Shown here in pieces: positions 33,070 through 44,000 of a stretch of DNA of 64,000 nucleotides. Numbering within the stretch: the stretch's first letter is position 1; every line of letters starts with the position of its first letter. The DNA lies in the NCBI GenBank assembly GCA_964036045.1, contig OZ038380.1:65766591-65830590 (forward strand), written 5' to 3'. This DNA comes from Eutreptiella sp. 'Long Island Sound 2002'. Taxonomy: Eukaryota; Euglenozoa; Euglenophyceae; Eutreptiales; Eutreptiaceae. The translations under genes were made by a program, and so were the position numbers. The notes below the pieces were generated by a model that made no database searches, had not been told where the DNA came from, and saw only the letters and a list, made by a program, of their open reading frames with translations.

Positions 33070-35090
33070 AGGTGTGCACGTGTGTGCGGTGTTCTGGGCC
33101 ACTTGGCTCCTGTTCACCGGTGTGCGCGCTTGGTGCGTTGCTTTGCGTGTGCGGTGTCCTGGTCCACTTGGCTCCTGTTCACCGGTGTGCCCGCTCGGTG
33201 CGTTGTGTTGCTTGTGCGGTGTCCTGGACCACTTGGCTCCTGTTCACTGGTGTGCCCGCGCGGTGTGTTGCTTTGCGTGTGCGGTGTCCTGGGCCACTTG
33301 GCTCCTGTTCACCGGTGTGCCCGTCCGTTGTGTTGCCTGTGTGTGCGGTGTCCTGGGCCACTTGGCTCCTGTTCACCGGTGTGCGCGCTTGGTGCGTTGC
33401 TTTGCGTGTGCGGTGTCCTGGTCCACTTGGCTCCTGTTCACCGGTGTGCGCGCTTGGTGCGTTGTGTTGCGTGTGCGGTGTCCTGGACCACTTGGCTCCT
33501 GTTCACCGGTGTGCCCGCGCGGTGTGTTGCTTTGCTTGTGCGGTGTCCTGGGCCACTTGGCTCCTGTTCACCGCTGTGCCCGCCCGTTGTGTTGCCTGTG
33601 TGTGTGGTGTCCTGGGCCACTTGGCTCCTGTTCACCGGTGTGCCCGCTTGGTGCCTTGTTTTTCTTGTGCGCTGTCCTGGGCCAGTTGGCTCCTGTTCAC
33701 CGATCTGCCCGCTTGGTAGGTTGTTTTGCTTGTGCAGTGTTCTGGGCCACTTGGCTCCTGCTCACCGTCGTGCCCGCTTGGTGCGTTGTTTTGCTTGTGC
33801 GGTGTCCTAGGTCACTCCGCTCCTGTTCACCGGTGTGCCCGCTTGGCGTGTTGTGTTGCCTGTGTGCCGTGTCCTGGGCCACTTGGCACCTGCTCAGCGG
33901 TGTGCCCGCTCGATGCGTTGCTCTGTGTGTGCGGTGTCCTGGGCCACTCGGCTCCTGTTCACCGGTGTGCCCGCTGGGTGCGTTGCTTTGCGTGTGCGGT
34001 GTCCCCGGCCACTTGGCTCCTGTTCACCGGTGTGCCCGCGTGGTTTGTTGTATGGCGTGTGCTGTGTCCTGGGCCACTTGGCTCCTGTTCACCGGTGTGC
34101 CCGCTCGGTGTGTTGTTTTGCTTGTGCGGTGTCCCGGGCCACTTGGCTCCTGTTCACCGGTGTGCCCCCGTGGTTTGTTGTGTTACGTGTGCGGTGTCCT
34201 GGGACACTTGGCTCCTGTTCACCAGTGTGCCCGCTCGGTGTTTTGTTTTGCTTGTACGGTGTCCCGGGCCACTTGGCTCCTGTTCACGGTGTGCCCGCGT
34301 GGTTTGTTGTGTTGTGTGTGCGGTGTCCTGGGCCACTTGGCTCCTGTTCACCGGTCTGCCCGCTCGGTGCATTGCCCCTGTGTGCGGTGTCCTGGGCCAC
34401 TTGGCTCCTGTTCACCGGTGTGCCCCCGTGATTTGTTGTGTTACGTGTGCAGTGTCCTGGGTCACTTGGCTCTCGTTCACCGTTGTGCCTGCTCGGTGTG
34501 TTGTTTTGCTTGTGCGGTGTCCCGGGCCAATTGGCTCCGGTTTACCGGTGTGCCCGCGTGGTTTGTTGTGTTGCGTGTGCGGTGTCCTGGGCCACTTAGC
34601 TTCTGTTCACCGGTGTGCCCGCTCGGTGCGTTGCCCCTGTGTGCGGTGTCCTGGGCCACTTGGCTCCTGTTCACCCGTGTGTCCGCTTGGTGCGTTGCCT
34701 GTGTGTGCGGTGTCCTGGGCCACTTGGCTCCTGTTCACCAGTGTGCCTGCTTGGTGCGTTTTTTTGCTTAAGCCGTGTCCTCGGCCACTTGGCTCCTGGT
34801 CACCAGTGTGACGCTTTGTGCGTTGTTTTGCTTGTGCGGTGTCCTGGGCCACTTGGCTCCTGTTCACCACTGTGCCCGCTTGGTGTGTTGTGTTGCGTGT
34901 GCGGTGTCCCGGGCCACTTGGCTTCTGTTAACGGGTGTGCCTGCACGCTGTGTTGTAGTGCGTGTGCGGTGTCCTGGGCCACTTGGCTCTTGTTCACCAC
35001 TGCGCCCGCCCGGTGTGCTGTGCGGTGTCCTGGGCCACTTGGCTCCTGCTCACCGGTGTGCTCGCTCGGTGTGTTGCGCTGTGAATTGCG
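33070..35090. repeat. 65-bp minisatellite, about 30 copies
   Basis: Units of about 65 bp are built on CTTGGCTCCTGTTCACCGGT, a GTGCCCGC block and a TGCGGTGTCCTGGGCCA block (33103, 33168, 33233, 33298 and on). Variants alternate in patches. Because 65 is not a multiple of 3 the frame changes between units, yet all + strand frames stay largely open, giving spurious ORFs of up to 647 codons. Confidence 0.9.
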
Positions 35091-35269
35091 TGTGCGGGGC
35101 GTCGCTGCAGGGCGCTCACTCGTTCATCCGGACGGGCCTACTCTTAGCTGGCAGGGGCTGGGTACTCTTCGGGCGCACGCGCGTCCATCCGGACGGCGGC
35201 TGTTCCGCAGCTGGCAGGGGCTGGGTTCGCTGCTGGGCGCGCACACGTCCGTCTGGACGGCAGCTGGTG

Positions 35270-36000
35270 TTGATTGGCACCTGTCCTCGTGCCGTGGTTG
35301 GTTGCGTGTTGTGCGCGCTCTCGGTGTTCGCGGCAACCGGCGGCCGTCGCTGCTTGGCACCTGCCCGTGTTCCTCGGTTGTGGCCGGCGGCGTGCCTCTC
35401 TGGCGTGCCTCCTGGCCCCGCGTGCTGCGCCGCGCCCCGTCCAGTCCGGTCGCTCTTGGTGCTCCAGTTGGCTTTCCCGACGCCGTGGTGCTTTTACATG
35501 ACCCGGGAGCTTGCGCCCCCGGCTTTACTGGGTGGCTGCGCGGGGCACACAGAGACTGGCCGAGGACCGGGCTCATTGTGCCTGCCGCTGGCCCCCGCCG
35601 AGGCGGGGGTGCTGGGCTCGCTCCGCGTCATACCCGTTTGGGGCCCCGCGATGGGGTTGTCCCTGGGGAGTCCCTCCGGCTTCGGTCTTGGACTGTGTGC
35701 GCTGCGGTGGTTGGCGTGTGTCGGCCCGGTCACTGACGCGTCCGGTTTCCCGTACTGTCCGTGGTTCGACAGGGGACTCGGCCGGTGCACCGGGGCCGTT
35801 TTGTGTGGACACGGACACCTCTCCTTGCGGGTCGGAGGACGCCAGGCCCGGGTCCCGTGCGTGTGTGCGTGTTCTCGTCCGTCCTGGCCGGGTCGGGCGG
35901 GCCGGCCTTCGGGGTGTGTTCTGGTGCGCCTCCCCTTATCCTTTGGCTGTTTTGTCTTTCTGCTTTGCTCTGCCCCCTCCGGGCTGGGGTTGCCCCTTTC
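35270..36000 (-). repeat. middle block shared by LINEs B and D
   Basis: This block is closely similar to 61980-62720 in LINE D, for example around GGGCTCATTGTGCCTGCCGC and GGGGCCCCGCGATGGGGTTG. It has no recognised coding content. It shows that B and D belong to one family. Confidence 0.7.
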
Positions 36001-36059
36001 TTGGTACTTTGTTTGCCCTCCCCCCCCCCTATTTGCTCTTTTTTTTTGCTGTTCTCCGT

Positions 36060-36847
36060 TGCTGTTTTTCTGCGCGCTCCCTTTGTCTCTTGCACTCTTT
36101 GATTTCTGGCCCCGGGTGCCCTGGGCCGTTGCGCTGTGTGTTGTTTGTTTTCTTGGCCTCGCGCTTCTCGGCTCTCCGTGCGCTCTCGCCTCTTTTGTGC
36201 TGCCTGCCTGGCTGTTCGCTGCTGCCTGGTGGTTCCCCCCCCCCCTTTTGTGTCTCCCGGTTTTTGTTGCTGCCGCTCGGTGCCTTTGTGTTTTTCTTTG
36301 CTCTTCTCCTCTTGTCCGCGCCCCCGTTGTCTCTGGCTTTCTCTGGCTTCCGACCCCGGGTGCCCTGGGCCTTGGCGCCGTGCTTTGTGTTTTTTTTGCC
36401 TCCCCCTTCTCGGCTCTCCGTGCGCTCTCGCCTTTTTTGTGTCTCCCGCTTGGCCGTTGGCTGCTCCTTGGTGGTTGCTGCCCCCCTCTCCCCCTCCCCT
36501 TTTGTGTCTCGCGGTTTTTGTCCCTGCCGCTCGGTGCCTTGTTTTTCTTTCCTACTCCTGTGTGCGCCCCCGGTGTCTTTGGCTTTCTCTGGTTTCCTGC
36601 CCCGGGTGCCCTGGGCCTTGGCGCTGTGTTTTGTTTGTTTTGTGGGCCTCCTGCTGCTCGGCTCTCCGTGCGCTCTTGCCTCGTTTGTGTGTTCCGTCTG
36701 GCCGTTGGCTGCTGCCTGGTGGTTGCTGCCCCCCCCCCCCCCCCTACCTTTGTGTCTCGCGGTTTCCGTCGCTGCCGCTGTGCTCCGTTCTTTTTTCTTT
36801 CTGCGTTGTGCGCCCCCGTTGTCTCTGGCCTTCTCTGGTTAGGGATT
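36060..36847. repeat. ~245-bp tandem repeats at the truncated end of LINE B
   Basis: A block around CCGGGTGCCCTGGGCCTTGG and TGTCTCTGGCTTTCTCTGG recurs near 36325, 36570 and 36815, a step of about 245 bp. On the - strand an open frame (35494-36852) encodes a Lys/Arg/Gln/Pro-rich, strongly basic repeat peptide. LINE ORF1 proteins are often basic, but low complexity prevents a gene call. Confidence 0.75.
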
Positions 36848-37113
36848 GGCACCCATTAGGTATGTGGACTTGGTGCTCATGGAGATTGGTCCGACAATTA
36901 CGCTGCCTCGGAGCATAGGAACAAATGTTGGAACGCCGTGATTGCCCCCTCGGACGATGAGTGGCCAGAAGGCCTGACGGAGGACGTGGACAAGCTCTTC
37001 CTCAATGACAAGCTATTGCTGCTGAAAGAGCGGGTCGAGGCGCTCATTGACCACTGGCACAATGCCCAACTTATGCAGCGGGGCCACGACAAGATGCAAC
37101 GAGATCTCGCATG
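36848..37113 (+). pseudogene. gypsy copy G1: integrase N-terminus, first copy
   Basis: The + strand reads APIRYVDLVLM, DDEWPEGLTEDVDKLFLNDK and RVEALIDHWHNAQLMQRGHD, the start of the integrase His/Cys finger. It breaks off at QRDLAW, where the LINE C 3' end begins at 37114. One base is missing near 36890 relative to the second copy (GGAGATTGG versus GGAGGATTGG), which shifts the frame. Confidence 0.85.
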
Positions 37114-38000
37114 GTTTGAGGTTCGAGGTTTGATTTTGCGGGTACTAGACGCCTTTCGGCCCCGGGGGGCCACCTGATCGGGCCAGGTGATATCCTCCCC
37201 ACCGGGTCCTAGTGCGGGGCCCTCCAAGATGCACCTCCTGCCTGGTGGCAGAGTCCCCCGGGTTCACAGGGCTCGGAGCCCCGTCCCTCCCCGGCTCCCC
37301 CGTTTCGCCACTCCCCGGTCAGTGCATCGATTCGCAGCCCTGGCTTCGGGCGCTTACCCACTGCGCCGCCCCCCTAATGCGTGGTCGCCCGGGGCGCCGG
37401 CGCCGCCGGGCCCGTGCTACTGGTGTGTCGCCAGTGGGACCCCCTTGGGCTGGCGCGGAGGCTGCCTAGCGTAGGGGCTGGGGCGTGGCGCAGAGGGCCA
37501 CTACTGCCTTGGCGGGTGCAGTGCCCCGTCCGTGTGTGCGCGCCACTCGCGGCTGGTTCGGGGGGCTCGGGCCGGTACCTGGTGTTGTGTCTCTCTCGTT
37601 TCCCCCTTCCCGCCCAGAGTGTCCGACACTGCGTGTGGCGGGCTGTCCTGTCCGGCTGTCCCTTATCCTCGCTCGCTGGTACGCCATTCCACGCGGTCTG
37701 TGCGTTCCGCGAGCTCGGTCCGGTTGCCCTTCTGGTAGTCCCCGCGTGCTCTTTGCGTGTGTGTGCGCTCGCGCTCTCGCGGCGTCCACTCCCCCACTCC
37801 TGGGTGGTGTGGCTTGCGCACCTCGCGCGGTCCCGGCACTGGGCGCTGGTAGGGCCGTTCCACGTGGTCCGTGCCCCTCCGCGTGTCCTGCCCCGGTCCC
37901 TTGCTCCGTTCGGCGTGCTTGGGGGGGGGCGGTCCAGTCCCGGTTCCCCCCTACCTGGCTTGGGGCTGTGCGCCCCCCCTGGGACAGGTCCCTGGCGTAT
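37114..38000 (-). repeat. LINE 3' end, copy C
   Basis: Closely similar to 5373-6260 over its length, including the CCCCGGGGGGCCACCTG palindromic block and CGTGGCGCA...CACTACTGCCTTGG. Confidence 0.8.
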
Positions 38001-41000
38001 GCTCCGTGGGGGCTGCGTGCCGCGGGGGTGGCGGGGGGCCGTCCCCAGGGGGGTGGCCTGCCACCGTTGTGAGGGGCGTCCGGTGCCAGGCGCTGTCCCT
38101 CCCCCGGCTGCCCGTCCTCTGGAGCGGGCAGGCAGGGTTCCGCAACCCGTGTGTCCCCGGTGCGGTCGGTGCGGGCGTGGGGACCCAGCACCGGCCCCAC
38201 AGCGTGCGCCCTTGCGGGCTGGCGTTGCTCGCTGTGGGGCAGGGGGAAGGGCGTCCCCGGGGGCGGTGCCTTCCACCATTGTGAGGGGCATCTGGTGTCA
38301 GGCGCGGTCCCTCCCCCAGCCGCCCGTCCTCTGGAGCGGGTAGCCGGGGTTCCGCGACCCGTGTGTCCCGGGTGCGGTCGGTGCAGGCGTGGGGACGCAG
38401 CAAGGGCCCACAGCGTGCGCCCTTGCGGGCCGGCGTTGCTCGCTGTGGGGGTGGCGGAAGGGCGTCCCCGGGGGACTGCCTTCCACCATTGTGAGGGGCG
38501 TCTGAGGTCAGGCGCTTTCCCTCCCCCGACTGCCCACCCACTGGGCGGGCTGTTGGGGTCCGCCACCCACGTGCTGTGGGCGCGGGTGTGTGGGTGTGCG
38601 GGCCCAACACTGTCCCCTTGACCTGCATGCTCTATGGGGGCTGCGTGCCGCGGGGGTCGTGGGGGCTGTCCCCGGGGGGGGAGGCCTGCCACCGTTGTGA
38701 GGGGCGTCTGGCCTCAGGCGCTGTCCCTCTCCCGGCCGCCCGTTCTCTGGAGCGTGTAGCCAGGGTTCCGCGACCCGCGGGTCCCGGGTGCGGTTGGTGC
38801 GGGTGTGGGGACCCAGCACCGGCCCCACAGCGAGCAACGCCGGTCCGCAAGGGCGCAGGCTGTGGGACCGGTGCTGGGTCCCCAGGCCTGCACCGACCGC
38901 ATCCGGGACACACGGTTCGCAGAACCCCGGCCGCCCGCTCCAGAGGACGGGCGGCCAGGAGAGGCACAGCGTGCGCCATTGCGGGCCGGCGATGCTCGCT
39001 GTGGGGGTGGTGGAAGGGCGTTTCCGGGAGGGGTGCCTTCCACCATTGTGAGGGGCGTCTGAGGTCAGGCGCTGGCCCTCCCCCGACTGCCCGCCTACTG
39101 GGCGGGCTGTTGGGGTCCGCCACCCACGTGCTGTGGGCGCGGGTGTGTGGGTGTTGGGGCCCAACACCGTCCCCTTGGCCTGTATGCCCTGTGGGGGCTG
39201 CGTGCCTTTGGAGTCGTGGGGGGCCGTCCCCGGGGGATGTGCCTGCCACCGTTGTGAGGGGCGTCTCTTGTCGGACGCTGTCCCTCCCCCGGCCGCCCGT
39301 CCTCTGGAGCGGGCAGCCGGGGTTCCGCGACCCGTGTGTCCCGGGTGCCGTCGGTGCGGGTGTGGGGACCCAGCACGGGCCCCACAGCGTGCGCCCTTGC
39401 GGGTCGGCGTTGCTCGCTGTGGGGGTGGCGGAAGGGCGTCCCCGGGGGGGGTGCCTTCCACCATTGTGAGGGGCGTCTGGTGTCAGGCGCTGTCCCTCCC
39501 CCGGCCGCCCGTCTTCTGGAGCGGGCAGCCAGGGTTCCGCAACCCGTGTGTCCCGGGTGCGGTCGGTGCGGGCGTGGGGACCCAGCATCGGCCCCACAGC
39601 GTGCGCCCTTGCGGGCCGGCGTTGCTCGCTGTGGGGCCGGCAGAAGGGCGTCCCCGGGGGGGGTGCCTTCCAGCATTGTGAGGGGCGTCTGGTGTCAGGC
39701 GCTGTCCCTCCACTGGCCGCCCGTCCTCTGGAGCGGGTAGCCGGGGTTCTGCGACCCGTGTTTCCTGGGTGCGGTCGGTGCGGGCGTGGGGACCCAGCAC
39801 CGGCCCCACAGCATGCGCCCCTGCGGACCGGCGTTGCTCGCTGTGGGGGTGGCGGAAGGGCGTCCCCGCGGGGGGTGCCTTCCACCATAATGAGGGGCGT
39901 CTGAGGTCTGGCGCTGTCCCTCCCCCGACTGCCCGCCCCCTGGGCGGGCTGTTGGGGTCCGCCACCCACGTGCTGCGGGCGCCGACGTGTGGGTGTGGGG
40001 GCCCAACATTGTCCTGTTGGCCTGCATGCCCTGTGGGGGCTGCGTGCCGCGGGGGTGTTGGGGGGCCGTCCCCGGGGGGGATGCCTGCCACCGTTCTGAG
40101 GGGCGCCTGGTGTCAGGCGCTGTCCCTCCCCTGGCCGCCTGTCCTCTGGGGCAGGCAGCCAGGGTTCCGCAACCCGTGTGCCCCGGGTGCGGTCGGTGCA
40201 GGCTTGGGGACCCAGCACCGGCCCCACAGCGTCCCCCCTTGCAGGCCGGCGTTGCTCGCTGTGGAGGTGTCAGAAGGGCGCCCCCAGGGGGGGTGCCTTC
40301 CACCATTGTGAGGGGTGTCTGGTGTCAGGCGCTGTCCCTCCCCAGGCCGCCTGTCCTCTGGAGCAGGCGGCCGGGGTTCCGCGACCCGTGTGTCCCGGTT
40401 GCGGTCGGTGCGGGCGTGGGGACCCAGTACCGGCCCCAGAGCGTGCGCCCTTGCGGGCCGGCGTTGCTCCCTGTGGGGTAGGCGGCAGGGCGTCCCCGGG
40501 GGGGTCCCTTCCACCATTGTGAGGGGCGTCTGGTGTCAGGCGCTGTCCCTCCCCTGGCCGCCCGTCCTCTGGAGCGGGCGGCCGGGGTTCTGCGAACCGT
40601 GTGTCCCGGATGTGGTCGGTTCGGGCCTGGGGACCCATCACCGGTCCCACAGCGTGCGCCCTTGCGGACCGGCGTTGCTCGCTGTGGGGGTGGCGGAAGG
40701 GCGTCCCCGGGAGGGGTGCCTTCCACCATTGTGAGGGGCGTCTGAGGTCTGGCGCTGTCCCTCCCCCAACTGCCCGCCCACTGGGCGGGCTGTTGGGGTC
40801 CGCCACCCACGTGCTCTGGGCGCGGGTGTGTGGGTGTGGGGGCCCAACATTGTCCTCTTGGCCTGCATGCCCTGTGGGGGCTGCGTGCCGCGAGGGTGGT
40901 GGCAGGCTGTCCACCGGGGGGGTGGCCTGCCACCGTTGTGAGGGGCGCCTGGTGTCAGGCGCTGTCCCTCCCCCGGCCACCCGTCCTCTGGGGCGGGCAG

Positions 41001-44000
41001 CCAGGGTTCCGTGACCCGTGTGTCCCGGCCGCGGTCGGTGCGGGCGTGGGGACCCAGCACCGACCCCACAGCGTGCGCCCTTGCGGGCCGGCGTTGCTCG
41101 CTGTGGGGGTTGCAGAAGGGCGTCCCCGGGGGGGGTGCCTTCCACCATTGTGAGGGGCGTCTGAGGTCAGGCGCTGTCCCTCCCCCGACTGCCCACCCAC
41201 TGGGCGGGCTGTTGGGGTCCGCAACCCACGTGATGCGGGCGCGGGTGTGTGGGTGTGGGGGCCCAACACTGTCCCCTTGGCCTGCATGCCCTGTGGGGGC
41301 CGCGTGCCGCTGGGGTGGTCGTGGGGGGCCGTCATCGGGGGGGGTGGCCTGCCGCCGTTGTCAGGGGCGTCTGGTGTCAGGCGCTGTCCCTCCCCCGGCC
41401 GCCCGTCCTCTGGAGCGGGCGGCCGGGGTTCCGCGACCCACGTGTCCCGGGTGCGGTCGGTGCGGACGTGGAGACCCAGCACCGGCCCCACAGCGTGCGC
41501 CCTTGCGGGCCGGCGTTGCTCGCTGTGGGGGTGGCGGAAGAGCGTCCCCGGGGGGGGTGCCTTCCACCATTGTGAGGGGCGTCTGAGGTCAGGCGCTGTC
41601 CCTCCCCCGACTGCCCGCCCACTGGGCGGGCTGTTGGGGTCCGCCACCCACGTGCTGTGGGCGCGGGTGTGTGGGTTTCGGGGCCCAACACTGTTCCCTT
41701 GGCCTGCATGCCCTGTGGGGGCTGCGTGCCGCGGAAGTGGTGGGGGGCCATCCCCGGGAGGGGTGTCCTGCCACCGTTGTGAGGGGCGTCTGGTGTCAGG
41801 CGCTGTCCCTCCCCCGGCCGCCCGTCCTCTGGAGCGGGCAGCCGGGGTTCCGCGACCCGTGTGTCCCGGGTGCGGTCGGTGCGGGCGTGGGGACCCAGCA
41901 CTGGCCCCACAGCGTGCGCCCTTGCAGGCCGGCGTTGCTCGCTGTGGGGGTGTCAGAAGGGCGTCCCCGGGGGGGGTGCCTTCCACCATTGTGAGGGGCG
42001 TCTGAGGTCAGGCGCTGTCCCTCCCCCGACTGCCCGCCCACTGGGCGGGCTGTTGGGGTCCGCCACCCACGTGCTTTGGGCCCCGGTGTGTGGGTGCGGG
42101 GGCCCAACACTGTCCCCTTGGCCTGCATGCCCTGTGGGGGCTGCGTGCTGCGGGGGTGGTGGGGGACCGTCTCCGGGGGGGGTGGCCTGCCACCGTTGTG
42201 AGGGGCGTCTGGTGTCAGGCGCTGTCCCTCCCCCGGCCGCCTGTCCTCTGGAGCGGGCAGCCAGGGTTCCGCAACCCGTTCGTCCCGGGTGCGGTCGGTG
42301 CAGGCGTGGGGACCCAGCACCGGCCCCACAGCGTGCGCCCTTGCGGACTGGCGTTGCTCGCTGTGCAGTTGGCGGAAGGGCGTCCCCGGGGGGGGGCCTT
42401 GCACCATTGTGAGGGGCGTCTGAGGTCAGGCGCTGCCCTCCCCCAACTGCCCGCCCACTGGGCGGGCTGTTGGGGTCCGCCACCCACGTGCTGTGGGCGC
42501 GGCCGTGTGGGTGCGGGGGCCCAACACTGTCCCCTTGGCGTGCATGCCCTGTGGGGGCTGCGTGCCGCGGGGGTGGTGGCGAGCCGTCCCCGGGTGGGGT
42601 GGCCTGCCATCGTTGTGAGGGGCGTCTGGTGTCAGGCACTGTCCCTCCCCCGGTCGCCCGTCCTCTGGAGCGGGCAGCCAGGGTTCCGCGACCCGTGTGT
42701 CCCTGGTGCGGTCGGTGCGGGCGTGGGGACCAAGCACCGGTTCCACAGCGTGCTACCCTGCAGGGCGGCGTTGCTCGCTGTGGAGGTGGCGGAAGGGCGT
42801 CCCTGGGGGGGGATGCCTTCCACCATTGTGAGGGGCGTCTGAGGTCAGGCGCTGCCCTCCCCCGACTGCCCGCCCACTGGGCGGGCTGTTCGGGTCCGCC
42901 ATTCACGTGCTGTTGGCGCGGGTGTGTGGGTGTGGGGGCCCAACACTGTCCCCCTGGCGTGCATGCCCTGAGGGGGCTGCGTGCCGCGGGGGTGGTGGCG
43001 AGCCGTCCCGGGGGGGGCTGGCCTGCCACCGTTGTGAGGGGCATCTGGTGTCAGGCGCTGTCCCTCCGCCGGCCGCCCGTCCTCTGGAGCGGGCAGCCAG
43101 GGTTCCGCAACCTGTTCGTCCCGGGTGCGGTCGGTGCGGGCGTGGGGACCAAGCACTGGCCCCACAGCGTGCGCCCTTGCGGGCCGGCCTTGCTCACTGT
43201 GGGGGTGGCGGAAGGGCGTCCCCGGGGGGGGTGGCTTCCACCATTGTGAGGGGCGTCTGAGGTCAGGCGCTGTCCCTCCCCCGACTGCCCGCCCACTGGG
43301 CGGGCTGTTGGGGTCCGCAAACAACATGCCGTGGGCGCGGGTGTGAGGGTGCGGGGGCCCAACACTGTCCCCTTGGCCAGCATGCCCTGTGGGGGCTGCG
43401 TGCTGCGGGGGTGGTGGGGGGCTGTCCCCGGGGGGGGTGGCCTGCCACCGTTGTGAGGGGCATCTGGTGTCAGGCGCTGTCCCTCCCCCGGCCGCCCGTC
43501 CTCTGGAGCGGGCAGCCAGGGTTCCGCAACCTGTTCGTCCCGGGTGCGGTCGGTGCGGGCGTGGGGACCGAGCACCGGCCCCACAGCGTGCGCCCTTGCG
43601 GGCCGGCGTTGCTCGCTGTGGGGGTGTCAGAAGGGCGCCCCCAGGGGGGGTGCCTTCCACCATTGTGAGTGGTGTCTGGTGTCAGGCGCTGTCCCTCCCC
43701 AGGCCGCCCGTCCTCTGGAGCAGGCAGCCGGGGTTCCGCGACCCGTGTGTCCCGGTTGCGGTCGGTGCGGGCGTGGGGACCCAGTACCGGCCCCAGAGCG
43801 TGCGCCCTGCGGGCCGGCGTTGCTCCCTGTGGGGTAGGCGGCAGGGCGTCCCCGGGGGGGTCCCTTCCACCATTGTGAGGGGCGTCTGGTGTCAGGCGCT
43901 GTCCCTCTCCTGGCCACCCGTCCTCTGGAGCGGGCGGCCGGGCTTCCGCGAACCGTGTGTCCCGGATGTGGTCGGTGCGGGCCTGGGGACCCATCACCGG

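Larger units (their letters stand above)
32499..36847 (-). mobile_element. LINE B, satellite-rich, 5'-truncated
   Basis: It is inserted in G1 between two copies of GGCACCCATT(C)AGGTA (32483-32498 and 36848-36862). The left end is a (GTAG)n run, i.e. an (ACCT)n-type tail on the - strand, so the element lies on the - strand. From left to right it holds a ~570-bp terminal part, a 65-bp minisatellite, a ~0.9-kb middle shared with LINE D, and 245-bp repeats. No RT remains, so the LINE label rests on the target duplication, the tail and the sequence shared with D. Confidence 0.6.

Noticed and set aside
32828-34771. 647-codon + strand ORF rich in Cys/Val/Leu
   Set aside because: It is a translation of the 65-bp minisatellite. 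Neighbouring frames are also open, and phase shifts with each unit.
38632-40227. 531-codon - strand ORF and dozens of similar ORFs on both strands across 37.4-47.9 kb
   Set aside because: They are readings of the 420-bp satellite, whose length is divisible by three. Several frames on both strands are open at once, so openness carries no information.
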